From positions 113,531-177,530 of the forward strand of contig JNEN01000817.1 of NCBI GenBank assembly GCA_000697355.1: a stretch of DNA of 64,000 nucleotides, written 5' to 3'. The position numbers were made by a program, and so were the translations under genes. The stretch's first letter is position 1, and each line of letters starts with the position of its first letter. The notes under the pieces are model-generated. The model was not told the DNA's origin. It searched no databases and saw only the letters and a program-made list of their open reading frames with translations. This stretch comes from Syncephalastrum monosporum B8922. Its lineage: Eukaryota; Mucoromycota; Mucoromycetes; Mucorales; Syncephalastraceae. Positions 23,788-35,264 of this stretch are shown in pieces.

Positions 23788-26342
23788 CTAATCCAAGTCA
23801 TAGAAGCGATTGCCTGACGAGTCTGGTGGGGTTTCAAGAGCGGAGACGGTTTTGCCGTGGGCTACACCGGGATCAGGCCCTGCCGCTGAGGCCTCGCGTC
23901 TTTCACCATGGCTTTGCTCTGCGAGTGAGACCTTTGCGAGCTTCTGCTCGAGGACCCATTGCATGTAAAGGTCAGTGAAGCGGATCAGATTGCGGAAAGC
24001 TTCTGCATATGATATGAGCATGGCGTTAGACTATAGCAGCATCACAGGTCCCTGGACTTACCCAGGTTCTCGGCCATGGATGACGCAAGCGCATCGAGAA
24101 CAAGAGACGTATAGTACTTCCACTGAAGCATTAGCCTTTGTGTGTTGCGGAAGACGCCGCGCGCATTTGTAGAGTGCTATAAGTGTAGTTCAGCAACGAG
24201 TTTTGAGCCGTCGTTTAGGACACACAATACGTACGCTATTAAAGTCAATATGGACTCTAGCAATGCCTTCGATCCAGGTTTTCCATTGGTTAACACCTCC
24301 GGGTATTCTTAGAAGCTGCAGAACGTCTTGATAAACTATTACAAGCTGTCAATGCTTTCATATGGTTCTAACATGCAAAGACTCACGATGGGAATGGACG
24401 GCGACCATTGGGCATGAAGCGACCCAGAGCGCTTGATCTGTCACGTCTTGCAAATTGGCTTGTTTCCATTCATTCTCCATTTTCGCCAACATATGTGCGT
24501 CTTGCAGATAAGAATCCACGATAACAGTGAGACGGCTCAGATTTAGCTCACGCCGTAGCTTAACCGAGAAAATGCGAGCAGCTGTGCAGTGATCGTTTTA
24601 TGGTTGTGAACGTTAGTAATGAAAATGCCTCAGTAGAGCGTGAAGTTTTTAACTGACCATCTGTCTTTACAGAAACAAGTTGCTGAGGGTAATCATGAAG
24701 TGAACTTCCAATATAACGCTCCAAATGAGTCGCGAGGCTGCTAAGATCGTCGGCAAAAGTGGCTGACGGTTTGCAGGTCGAAACATACTCGAGTATCGCC
24801 TAAATAAGTCATGGTCAGGCTTAATAGAACTTTCTTCCATTGTCTATTTTTCTCGTTTACTCACATCATAGAGAGCACAATCCCACCGCCACAAGCAGTC
24901 TATCACCTCAGGGTAACGGGCAATCATGCTGCGCCGTATTTCGGGTCGCAGACTTTCACCGTAAAAGGTCGATATACATTGATAGATCTATGGTCATGTA
25001 GTCTATAAGCTCTCCGGGTAGCATATTAATACCATATACCTACCGAGGTAACGTTGTGGTGCTTCAAAAGGGACAATACTTCACCACAGTGGTCTTGACA
25101 TGCCACTCTGAGATCGTCAAGCAAGCGGAGTAGGTGTCTTTCATACTCTTGCAGAAGCCTGCCATCCAAGGTCATAGGCGTTTCAAATGTGAACACTCGG
25201 TCGCTCGTGGACGGGTGGGGCGTGACGACAGCTATAGGAAGTATTAGTAAAGTATAACTTCAGGTATAGCACTTGAAATGGATTATGTCCAATGTGATAC
25301 CTTGGTAGTCAAGGGGTCGCTGCGACTGTGGCAATACCATCCCAAGTGAGTGCGCGTAGGTGTCATAGTATGAGCGATGATCCAGCGCCGAGACATTGGG
25401 TGGAGTGACCGTCACTTGTTGATAACTGGGACGCATTCGTTCAGATGAATACGGGCTTGGAAATTGCCTATTATGCGATTGTTAGTATGGTGAGCTATCG
25501 ACCCAGAACAAACAGAAAGAGAGAACGAAGCTTACGATGAAGCATAAAGCATCGGACGGTGCGCCTGTGGTCTTTGCAGCTGGCGCTGTGCACCAGAGTG
25601 AGCGACAGAAGTACCCGATGGGCCTTCTTCAATTGCCAAAGGCTGCTGATTGAGGCGCCGGATTCCGCAGTAATGATATTTGCTTTGACCGCGTGTGCCC
25701 AAGCGCCGTGTGGTGATGTCGGGGAAAACGTGGCGTATGAGCTTGCCAAAGGTCGCCGAGTTCACAGGCTGAATGTTATAGCTTTCACACCACGAGCGGT
25801 AGTGCTCGTACATACCGTTCCGTGGTACGTTGTGGTCGGTCTCGTAATGGTAGTTCTCCCGCACCCTTACGGTGGAAAGTGAGACCTTTTTTATTAGCTC
25901 TACTTGCGACTTTGACTTACCATCGAGTTACCATCTGTCCCGTCTCATTTTCAGCCGCCACCATGCGTGTGCGTCCTCGACCGCGGGTTTGACTTCGTGG
26001 CGCGACGAGTTGTCTCGATCTGGGCACTGATGTCAGCGTGGGAGGAAGTGTCAGCATGGGCCGCGGCTCCTGAACCTCAAGAGTAGGTGGCACTCTGACA
26101 GGGATGGTCAGTTGTTGCTGCTGTGCGTGCTGATGATATGACACAGACATGCTCTCGTGAGAGGTATGTTGTGGCATGAGCCTCGTCGACTTTCTGGGTG
26201 GTGCTAAGGCGCGACTGTCGTCCGGGTTCAGATTGTTGTCTGTCCCACACGCTTGGTTGCTGCTGCCCGCCACTGAGTCGTTGGGTGAGCAAAAGAGGGA
26301 GCCTCGTCTGGACTTTGGGCGGGTCGACTTTACTCTTCCCAT
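23788..26342 (-). CDS. RFX-family transcription factor
   Basis: Winged-helix DNA-binding regulator related to fungal Crt1/Rfx1 and Sak1, known for control of DNA-damage and cell-cycle genes. Ten exons (25921-26342, 25536-25865, 25301-25467, 25044-25231, 24865-24987, 24658-24799, 24387-24581, 24235-24335, 24062-24176, 23788-24002) encode 665 residues, all joints in phase. The RFX domain is formed across intron 1: [14 protein letters not shown], then the diagnostic [20 protein letters not shown], and [16 protein letters not shown] basic N-terminus ([13 protein letters not shown]) precedes it, and a poly-Gln/Pro linker is present. The C-terminal half is helical and matches the extended conserved region of RFX proteins used for dimerisation and repression. 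The class is certain; target genes are not. Confidence 0.92.
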
Positions 26343-27783
26343 TTGGCGTAGATCTGATAGAGGAAAAGGAAAAGCAAGATAAGTTGGAAAGAGAGGCGTA
26401 GAAAAGAAAAGGACACCAGCAGCTCAAGTCATCAGAACTGGTTTGAAACGGGTCGGGTAGCATGCGGAAAAAAAAGAGTGATTAATCATATCTCAAGACG
26501 ATAAACCGCGCAGAAACACAAACGAACAGAGGATGAACTACCAGCTTTCGGTGTATCAGACCTCTAAATACTAGGCGCGCAGCCGATTATAAGTTTGCAT
26601 TCGAGTACAAACATGTCGAACGTAGTGATACCTTTGCATACCCACTTCCACAAAAACAGCGCACTGTGGCATCCGAAATCTCGTTCACCAGTCGAGGGAA
26701 TGTGGTTCCGAGGTTTTAAAACTAATGTAATCGAAAGCATCAGAAACATGATTATTCGTAAAGCCTGTTTTTGAGATCCACAGCAACTGACCTAAACATT
26801 TATACATTGCAATGTCTGCAGATAGTCAACATTAGATGTACGTATTTCTATGTGTTGTATATTGACAGATACCATTACACTCTTCCTCGGTGAGTCGTTT
26901 CGATATCAGTACCTCGCTGTCCGCATCCTTGTTGCGAGGTCCAAGTATAGACTTTCCGTATGTTCGGATCGAGAACTGGTCAGATATTAGCCACATGTGT
27001 ACATCTACATAGGTATATAGAGTAATCAAGTGTCAACAAGCGCGTGATATGATAATCTTTCCAGAAGAAAAATTGTGCAGGCGTCATCCACAAAGCAAAA
27101 AGCGCGTTATGTAAGCAGAACGACTGAGAGACATGGTCCATTCGACTTTATTGATGCTAAATGCAGAGAAGGTATACGGTGTCACACATGTAATCTATAC
27201 TGTAGTCTTCGACGAATAAACTCTTCCAACTACTGTATATCCTTCGATATAGCTGCGTTATTTAAAGCAGATTTTCACAACACCACCTATACATATGACC
27301 ACTGACTTGAATGCAGAAACAACTTCACATCCTTACGTGATGTCAAACATTGATATTGTGACTCGTCTATTCCTTCGCGTCAATCATGATACATACGAAG
27401 CTGATGATATTAGCCGTATGCGTTATTTTACTTGGCTGCACAGGCCAGCGGACTTCTTCGTGCGTTATCATCTCATATGTACTTATTCCGTATTGCATAG
27501 TTAGTGAGTGGTCAAGTCCTTTGATCAGATAGCCCAAGATAGACAAACTGTTGAACGGCTTGGAAAAAGAGTCTCTCACGAATTCTGGCAGAGTCAGTGC
27601 CACTGGATCGACGAGCCGTTGGTGTAACGTATACTCTTCTCGAGCTTCTTTAGGGTTCATTTTCGAAAATAATGTAAATAAGATATTTTTATCATACAAG
27701 TAGCTCATTTTGGTTTCAAACTCCATCATATGGACTAGATGGAAGGGTATGTGTCGTTAGGAAGCTGGAAAGCAACCTTATGA
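26343..27783. other. Intergenic region between RFX and GT2 genes
   Basis: Contains the RFX promoter side and the GT2 3' flank. A minus-strand open frame of 120 codons at 27367-27729 (starting MMEFETKMSYLYDKN) lies only 54 bases downstream of the GT2 stop. It has no recognisable domain and may be chance, so I do not call it as a gene. Confidence 0.4.
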
Positions 27784-29312
27784 CTACAGTTTGCGCACTC
27801 CACTGTTATTCCGGGGATTAAAAGTCGCAGGAGGTGAGCGCATGTCCTGCCGTGTAGAATGATTGCGCTCCATCATAGGGGGATACGGCTGCGCCCTGTG
27901 AGGTAGACTGTCGTGAGTGATTTGGTCGACTTGACCGAAATCCGACAGTTCTATCTTGACGGGATCCATCTCCTTATTTTCGTCTTTGCCAATGTCAGCT
28001 GCCAGCTCGCCACCAATGCCGGCCCGCGTGCCCCAGCCAACCTAAAGGCACAGTGAGCGCTAGCACCTAAGTTCACAGAAAAACTCACCTCGTGGAGCGT
28101 GAATAAAGCATAAATTTTCATAATGGCAAAATAGTAGTTGAACATGAGCCACGCAGGCAAAGCCCAGATATCCAGGGGTCGCTTCAAAAAATGAGGAAAT
28201 AGCTTGACAAAACGAGTTACGAGAAGCCAGCAAATATACGAGACGGCAATATTCCAGCCTGGAAGGCCGTCGTTGGTTGGACCACTGTACATGGTTTGTT
28301 GCACACCAAACACGGTGACCAAGACCGGCCCTGCGAGCAGTGTAATTGGGTTAAAAATCTTATCGACCATCGTGAACGCGACATAAGGATGGCGACGCCA
28401 AATGTAACGCTCGGTAAAAAGCGACCGGAAATCAGATCGCCAGGTGTTGCGCGTCCATCGCAACACTTGCTTGAGAAACCGCCAGTTGTTTTTGAAGGTG
28501 GAATCGAGCTCGGCTTCTTTGCAGATCTGCGCATAGGTATTCCAGCCGTGCGATACCATCCAGCGTGTCAGAAACTTGTCGTCACCTGAGTTGAGCGGGT
28601 ATTTTCCGCGCCATAGATCATTCGTAAAACAGTACTGGAAGGCGGGGTCTTTGAGGATGAGGGTACGATAGGCTGCTGTGCGGCCTGATAAGCAGCAGAT
28701 ACCACCGTCAATGTGTGTGGAGGCCGCAATTTCAATATTGCGACTTGTCAAGCGGTATCCGGCGAGAATCTCCCACACTGTTTGATGGCCGTTCGGATCG
28801 ACTGCGTGCACCTTTTGACTTGTGCCGACGCCACCCATTTTGAGATCCTCGAAGCACGCAAGAATATAGTCCAGCATCGTCGGCTTCCAGATAGCATCGT
28901 CGTCGGCAAACACAAGAATTTCAGTTGTAGTGGCGTTGACTCCCGTTACCATCTGCAGACGCTTGTTGGCTTTGGGCACTGTCAAGACTCGGATCCTTTG
29001 TGGGTCTACTTCGTCCGCAAGCTGCTGTAGTGGGCCAAGCATGTTGGTTTCGGTGATGATTATGATCTCCTTGGGCTTGCATGCCAACCAGCTGCGTGCG
29101 GCGATCTTGAACTCGTCACCGGCGTCGATGGTGGGAACAATGATCGTCACGTCCTGCTCGGAGCGGTATGTCGGATTGGCTTTGGGTTGATGCGGTCGGT
29201 AGACCAGCCAGGCAGCGAGCTTGATGAAGTACCATAGGTAACGATAGAAACCAATGATACCTAATGGTAAGAAGAAGGGTAGCAGCCCTAGATCGTCTGT
29301 CAGGTACAACAT
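27784..29312 (-). CDS. Family-2 glycosyltransferase, Cps1/hyaluronan-synthase-like
   Basis: Membrane-bound processive polysaccharide synthase, probably at the plasma membrane. Two exons (28089-29312 and 27784-28041) give 493 residues. An N-terminal membrane segment (residues 9-38) is followed by the GT-A domain: DVTIIVPT; the nucleotide-sugar/metal site in LVFADDDAIWKP; the acceptor-site GDDKFLTRW; and QVLRWTR, the Q-x-x-R-W motif of chitin, cellulose and hyaluronan synthases. Three or more C-terminal membrane helices follow (LLAGPVLVTVFGV, ISYICWLLVT-like, WLMFNYYFAIMKIYAL). The second exon starts VGWGTRAG, seen in Cps1-like fungal proteins, and ends in a hydrophilic tail. The polymer made cannot be read from sequence; a capsule- or wall-type glycan is inferred. 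Confidence 0.85.
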
Positions 29313-29959
29313 GGTAGAAAGACCTGCACAAATTCAAATCAAGTCTGGCTCTATTGTATAAAAAGATTTCCTGGGACTCAGGCGACACGAGCATCCTGCT
29401 TTTCTTTTTGTCTCACTTGCACACTAAAGGTCCGACAGGAAGCTTGTTCCAGTGGAGCACTTTGTTCTTTTTTCGTTTTTTTTTTCTTTTCTTGTAAACC
29501 TACTTCCTGGATGGTAGCTTACGTTCCGTACCTTCTCCTTACAACCAGGAGATGTAATTCCAGAAAGATAATCACGCGTGCGCGTGCGTATGTGCTTATA
29601 GAATCTCATTTATCCTCAGAACAATCGCATTTGGAGGTAAATACCAACGATAAATAGAGCTAATATAAAGTATAAAGGTTGAGAGAAGCATAGTCACGCA
29701 ACCTTGCAGGGTTATGCATCAAAAGAAACCCATGTGATCACATGCAGCTTGCTCATTCAGGCGCGGTAATGTTTGGCGATCAAGATCGTAAATGCAGGTA
29801 CCAGCAGATCTGTTAGAATTCAGACCAAATTTGAAAATGGGAAACTTTTGGTGTCAAGGGCCAAGGAGAACGAGCGTTTTCATTAGAAAAATGTGAGGGA
29901 CGTTTTGTTTTTACAACTTGCACACTATTAATAAAAAAGTATGGCGTCTAAACATTGGA

Positions 29960-29994
<35 letters not shown>

Positions 29995-30031
29995 TGTGAA
30001 AAAGGGTATATAGTACGGATCATCATTATCA
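29313..30031. other. Intergenic region between GT2 and RAX2 genes
   Basis: Upstream region of the GT2 gene (T-rich near 29462-29490) and 3' flank of RAX2. A GT dinucleotide repeat lies at 29963-29992. No gene seen. Confidence 0.5.
29963..29992. repeat. GT dinucleotide microsatellite
   Basis: About fourteen GT units directly downstream of the RAX2 stop codon. Confidence 0.9.
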
Positions 30032-30685
30032 TCATCGTGGTTCTGACTCTGCCACATAATTGCTTGGGAACAGACCCGAGACAGGGTTGCCTTCACCGTC
30101 ATTCTTGTAGCCCATCCACCACACGTTGTCGGTGATGTCGGTGACGACGACAGGATCGCCGGCTTGGAGATCAAGCTCACCGTGCTCCTTGGCTTCGAAT
30201 GGATATTTGGCATGGAAGAGTCGCGGGTTATCTTCACTGACCGGCTCGTCACGTCTCGCTGCGGCGGCCGCAGCCAACAGCGCAGCAAAGCCTGTGCCTG
30301 CACCTACAGCAGCCGCGGCATCGGCAGCACTGGCACCGGCACCAGCACCAGCAGCACTAGCGGCGCCACTGGGATCAGCGACCGCGTAAGAGGGTTGTGG
30401 TGCAGAAGACGAAGGCGTGGACGCGCCAGCAATGGCAGCTGCTGCACCCGCACCCATGGTGCCTGCTTGGGCAGTATCCAGCATCGAAGCGAGTCCACCG
30501 CGTTCAGACATGTACGGTGGCATGGGTTCAGGCGAATCGGGCGGACCGTTACGCCGTTTCCAAAAGAGTGCCATTAGACCTGCGCCGACGAGTAAAAAGA
30601 TGATACCAAGCGAGATAGCGATTGAAATCAGAATCACGGCAGGAACAGGGAGGTGATCTATGCTTTACGTCAGTTCCTCTATTTT

Positions 30686-30737
<52 letters not shown>

Positions 30738-33700
30738 GGTGTTCCTTAGAACTTACGGATGATTGTGCTGGCTGTACAGCAGTTAGCTTCATGAAAGACC
30801 TGCTGCAACTGGCCCGATGTACCGTCTTTTTGACTTGACAAGACGTACGGGTACCAAGTCGAGCCATCGAAAAGCGCCGCGCTTGCATTGCGGTTGTCGG
30901 GTAAGCGCAGATGTCCGACAGCGAGGAGCATACTCTCTGAGTCGGGTGGGTAGCGTGCGTCGCTTGGCGAGGACGTGATGGGCATGAAGAGCATCTGCCG
31001 GATCGTGCTGTCTGAACCGAGTTGGCTGTTAAGAGACGTAAATTTTTGGCCGTCCCAGGTACCCAGCGTGCCATTGTCGCCCGCAAGGATGGCCTGATTG
31101 TTGGGACCGTCCAATACAGCCGTTGCTGAGCTACCATCGGACATGACATTCCAAGTGGTGTCGCTCGTCTGCATGCGGGCTACATGTGTTTGTGCATTAT
31201 TGACGGTCAGGTTGCCAACCACAATAACTTGGTCGTTGGTCACAACCAAGTCGGCCACTTGGCCACTGACACCTGTGCCAGAAGACAGCTGGTTCCATTG
31301 GCGCGTGGTGGTATCGAGCTTGCATATCGCCGCACAGCTCAATGAGCCTGCGTTCTCAAAGTCACCGCCCACATACACTGCCTGGCCGTCGGGCTGAGGC
31401 CGGATCGCATTGACTGTGCCAGGCACACCATTGGCACCTGGAAAGGAAATACATTTTAGACTAAAGCATCGCGAAGGTATCAGCAACGTACCATATACAC
31501 CAGCTGTTTCTAGGACGGACTGGGCTTTGAGGTCATAGATGGCAAAGTTCTTGGGCTGACTAGTGCCGAGCGATCCATTGAATATGCCGCCGATGTAGAG
31601 AACGTCGTGAATAATGGAAAGCGCGCGAATGTCACCCTGTAGGTTGCCGAGTGGCTTCCAGATGCCGTCTTGATACATGGCTAAATTGGACAAGTTTTGG
31701 AACCGTCCACCCACGATCACGGCCGTGCGATTGCCACCACCGGTGGTGTTGTGCCAAAAGACACCGGCGTTCACAACTGCATCCGAATCAAAGACATAGG
31801 GTGTCCAGGCTCGCTGCGTATCCATAATGGCAGCTGCATCCGCACGGTAACTCTGTGCAGCGCGAATACGACCCGCCCACGCCGTGGTCGAGGCATTGAG
31901 AGACGACACAGAGACGATGCTACCTGCCACAAATGTCTTGCGGTCTGTCCAGCGCTGCAAAGCAGTGTCCCACACGGCGTTGCCAGTCGCCGCCGTATTG
32001 GGCAGAACAGAAGAGAAGTTACCGGAAAAGGTGACAGTCGCATTGTTTTCTAGCAGGATATTTCCAACAGGACCATTGATACCCTGCATGAGTTGCGCCC
32101 AGGCACCTGCGCTGAGGTCATAACGTGCCACGTTATTGAGTGCCTCGGTAGAACCCGCGGATGTGCCGTTGAATGTGCCTCCGACGTAGAGTGCTACAGA
32201 AAAAACGAGAAAAATAAGGGGCGTTACACGTGCAGCTCCGGACGCGCGTCATTTTTTTTGCGGCACTTACACGAGCCAGATACAGCCACGGCCGCAACAG
32301 TGCCGTTGACGCCAATGTCGTTCAAAGGCTTCAACTGGCCGCCCTGGTAATCATAGCTGACGATGCTGCGATAGGTGTTGTTGGGGCTCGAAAAGTCGCC
32401 ACCAATGTAGAGCATTTGGGCGGTGCTTGGATCGATACTCCGTACCGTAGCACCTGCCGGGAGTTGCTCTGCGGCCTGTGTCAGAAATTTTTCTTCTAAG
32501 GGTTTCACGTCACTTACGCGCAAGCGGTCGCCAGGCGGGCAGAATAGCCTGCGAGTAGTTTTGAGGACTGAATTCGAGGATGCTAATGAGCGTGGCGTTG
32601 GTGCCGTTTCGGACAAACTGGAACGAATCGGCCACGATAGAGACCGTGTCTTCGGACGGTGCGGTGGCGTTGGAGGCCGCACGTAGGGTGATAGTGGGCT
32701 GGAATGTTCCAGTGCTGGCAGAAATGAGACCGCTATACACTAGCGTGGTCTGATCCTCAGTAATGGCTTGGTCGAGGATCTGCGTGACGACGGCGCCCGG
32801 AGTGAACTGCATCGTAAGCTCTACTTGAGTGCGCTCGTTGCAGGTGCTGCTGCCGACACAGCCAGGAGTGGTTGCGTACACGGTGTACGGTCCCTGCGCT
32901 GGTATGTACCTACACACGTACAATCATGCATTTCATGTGAGCTCCTTTCCTTGAAAAGGTAGAAAAAGAATAAGGCACGTACGGAGAATAGGTGACAGAT
33001 GCATTCGAGGTGGCAAGTTCGGACGAAGGAAAAGTCGCGGTCAAGAAGTTTTCATAAGTGCCATACACGTATTTCTCCTGCCAGTTGCCAGTTGTGTTGG
33101 TGGTTGAGCCCGTCGTTGGTGCATTGGAGCCGCACTGCGAGCTGCCTGTGCTGATATGCGGATGCACGCCGATATCTACAGGTTAAAGAGGATGAGGATA
33201 GGGCGTGTGGGTAGGATAAGAGAGATCGACATTACCCGACTGAAAAATCTGAACGCCATCTAGACCACCGCCGCTGCCATACCAGTCGTCAATGTTGATA
33301 CGCACGGCGCTAGATTTGATCGAGTTCAGGACAGTGAAGTCCTGCCACTGCAAATTCGTATCATTCGACAACGTACACTCTTCGGAGCAGCTGACAGTCT
33401 GATGCGTCGTCGGATCAACATAAGAAAGTTCGAAATATTCGTTGGATCCAAGTGCAATGATACTGTGTAACTCAATAGGTTAGCAATGGGTGCTGCTTTA
33501 GAGAGACGATATGCTGTGGTCGATAAATACCTGAATGTCTTGGCGCCTTTATCCTGTGAATGTAGATTGGAAATGCGGAATAGCGAGGGCTGGATGGGAT
33601 AACCAAAGGTCGCCTGCCAGTAACCAGGGACGCCGTCTTGCAAATACCACGGATTGCTCTGATTTGCGCCGCAGGCAATGCTGTTTGGATCGCTCCCGTT

Positions 33701-34574
33701 TCCGGACAAGGCACCGTTACCCGATGACACTTGCTGCAAAAACAAAAATAATAATAATAATAAAAAGATAGAGAGAGAGATTCAGTGTGAGAAAGATGCA
33801 TAGCAAAGCATAACAGAAATGCACGAGACGTACTGTAGGCGAATTCATACTGACAGGCTGGCTAGTGTTTGGATTGAAGTAGTGACCATCGCTTGTCGCG
33901 TCGAATCGGCCACCGAAAAAGACATTGCCGTTGCTGGGGTGACGCGTGATGGTGTAGACGGGACCGTTGAGGCCCTGCCACGGCAACGGGGACCAGCTCA
34001 TGTTGGCAAAGTAGTACGCAGCCACATGGCCGCCAAAGGCGGTGTTATTGGTGATGCCGACGGGGGCGGTGAAATCACCACCGACGTAGAGCACGTCGTC
34101 CGTGCAAAGCAGCGACTGAACGGCACCGTCCAGACCTTGGCCGAGGCTTTGGAGGGTGTTGGATGAGGTATTATAAAAGGCGATATGATTGAAAGGGGTA
34201 TTGTTCAGGGCGGTGAAGCTGCCTCCGACGACAAGATTGCCCGAAGCAGCGCAGGAGGCCAGGATGGGTGCGTTGGCGGAAGCAACAAGGCCAAAGGTGT
34301 TGTTGGTTTCCAAAACGAGCGAGGAGAGGGTCGGATCGAGAGACTCAAACTGGGTCGTGTCGACGTAAGCGGATATGCCTGCATAGTTGCCTGCAAAGCC
34401 CAGGTGGCCGATGCTGTCATAACGAATGGCAGGCAAATGGGGTTGATTGTTGTTGTTATTATTATAATTATTATTTTGTTGTTGAGCAGTGATGAGGCGA
34501 GGGAGACAAGGTGAGATCAAGAGGAGGACGAGGAGTAGCAACCCAGGAGAGGCAAATGTGGGCGCACTGGTCAT
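30032..34574 (-). CDS. RAX2: Rax2-like polarity landmark with C-terminal SH3 domain
   Basis: Large type-I membrane glycoprotein marking growth sites. Nine exons (33834-34574, 33531-33733, 33236-33462, 32983-33175, 32518-32909, 32271-32468, 31492-32193, 30757-31437, 30032-30657) encode 1,320 residues. The start ATG at 34574 precedes a signal peptide (leucine-rich core, cleavage near TAQ). The ectodomain consists of repeated kelch/propeller-like units: NLVVGGSFTALNNTPFNHIA, VLYVGGDFT, MLYIGGDFSS, LYVGGTFNGTS, VYVGGDFENAG. It has many N-glycosylation sites. A single membrane helix (about 1118-1145, ILISIAISLGIIFLLVGAGL) is followed by KRR, an Ala-rich linker and an SH3 domain (about 1262-1318): KYPFEAKEHGELDL...WWMGY...GLFPSNYV. 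Yeast Rax2 has only a short cytoplasmic tail, so the SH3 domain is a notable addition. Confidence 0.9.
30688..30736. repeat. 49-base homopolymer T tract inside a RAX2 intron
   Basis: Uninterrupted T run on the + strand, so poly-A in the RAX2 pre-mRNA, between the exon carrying the end of the ectodomain and the exon with the membrane helix (intron 30658-30756). Confidence 0.95.
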
Positions 34575-35264
34575 GGTGTTGCTTCCCCGAGGCGAGACAG
34601 TGACGGGTGCGGTGCGAGGCTTGCCTTCTTGCAAGAGACTATAAAAAGCGAAAGCGAAAACAACGAGGCCAACCCGGGTGGGGCAAAAAGATCATTAAAA
34701 AAAATTGAGTGTGCGTAACCTTCGCGGACGCTCTCACTCCGAGGCAAATGATTAAAAAAGCAAAGGGAAAGAGAAGAAATAGGTGATGAAACAGCAAATG
34801 ATAAACGCAACAATAAAAGATAATTATAACAAAAAAAAAGGAAAACCAAAGCAGGTAGACGAATAGGCAGAGGGGACAGACAGGCTCAAAAGGAGGGCGC
34901 ACCAGAGCACATACTCACGAGCGAGGAGACATGAGTATGTGTAGGGTTCTTTTTTAGGATATGATTAGGGAGGCCCGATTTCATCAAAAAACGAGCAGGG
35001 TGATGATAATTGATGATGATGATTTCAGGCACCGTGTTTGGAATTGCCTGTAGACTGACCCACACAGAAAAAAAAAAAAAAAAAAAGAAAAGAAAAAGCT
35101 AACCACGCGCAGACGCTGATTTAGAAATTCTCTGTTTCACAAGAAATAAACGCGCCGTCATCTGCTGCTGGACTTTGTTGTCCAGTCCGTCTGTCTAACT
35201 AAAAATCCCCCACTCGTTTTAGTTATATATAGAGCCCAGCATAATATATACATATATATATATT
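34575..35264. other. Bidirectional promoter region, RAX2 / RhoGAP
   Basis: 690 bases between two divergent genes that both act in polarised growth. A/G-rich near 34650-34870 and with an A-run at 35068-35085. A TATA-like TATATATA on the + strand at 35224-35231 lies 33 bases before the RhoGAP start. Confidence 0.5.
35224..35231 (+). promoter_or_regulatory. TATA-like element of the RhoGAP gene
   Basis: TATATATA followed by AGAGCCC, 33 bases upstream of the ATG at 35265. Confidence 0.45.

Noticed and set aside
27367..27729. 120-codon minus-strand open frame after the GT2 gene
   Set aside because: Begins 54 bases after the GT2 stop in 3'-flank sequence and shows no domain; insufficient to call.
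28204..29190. Plus-strand open frames across the GT2 gene
   Set aside because: Antisense shadows of a clearly coding minus-strand gene.
32469..32517. A 22-base intron in RAX2 ending at CCCTTAG
   Set aside because: A normal 49-base intron ending at CCGCAG gives the same frame and is far more plausible.
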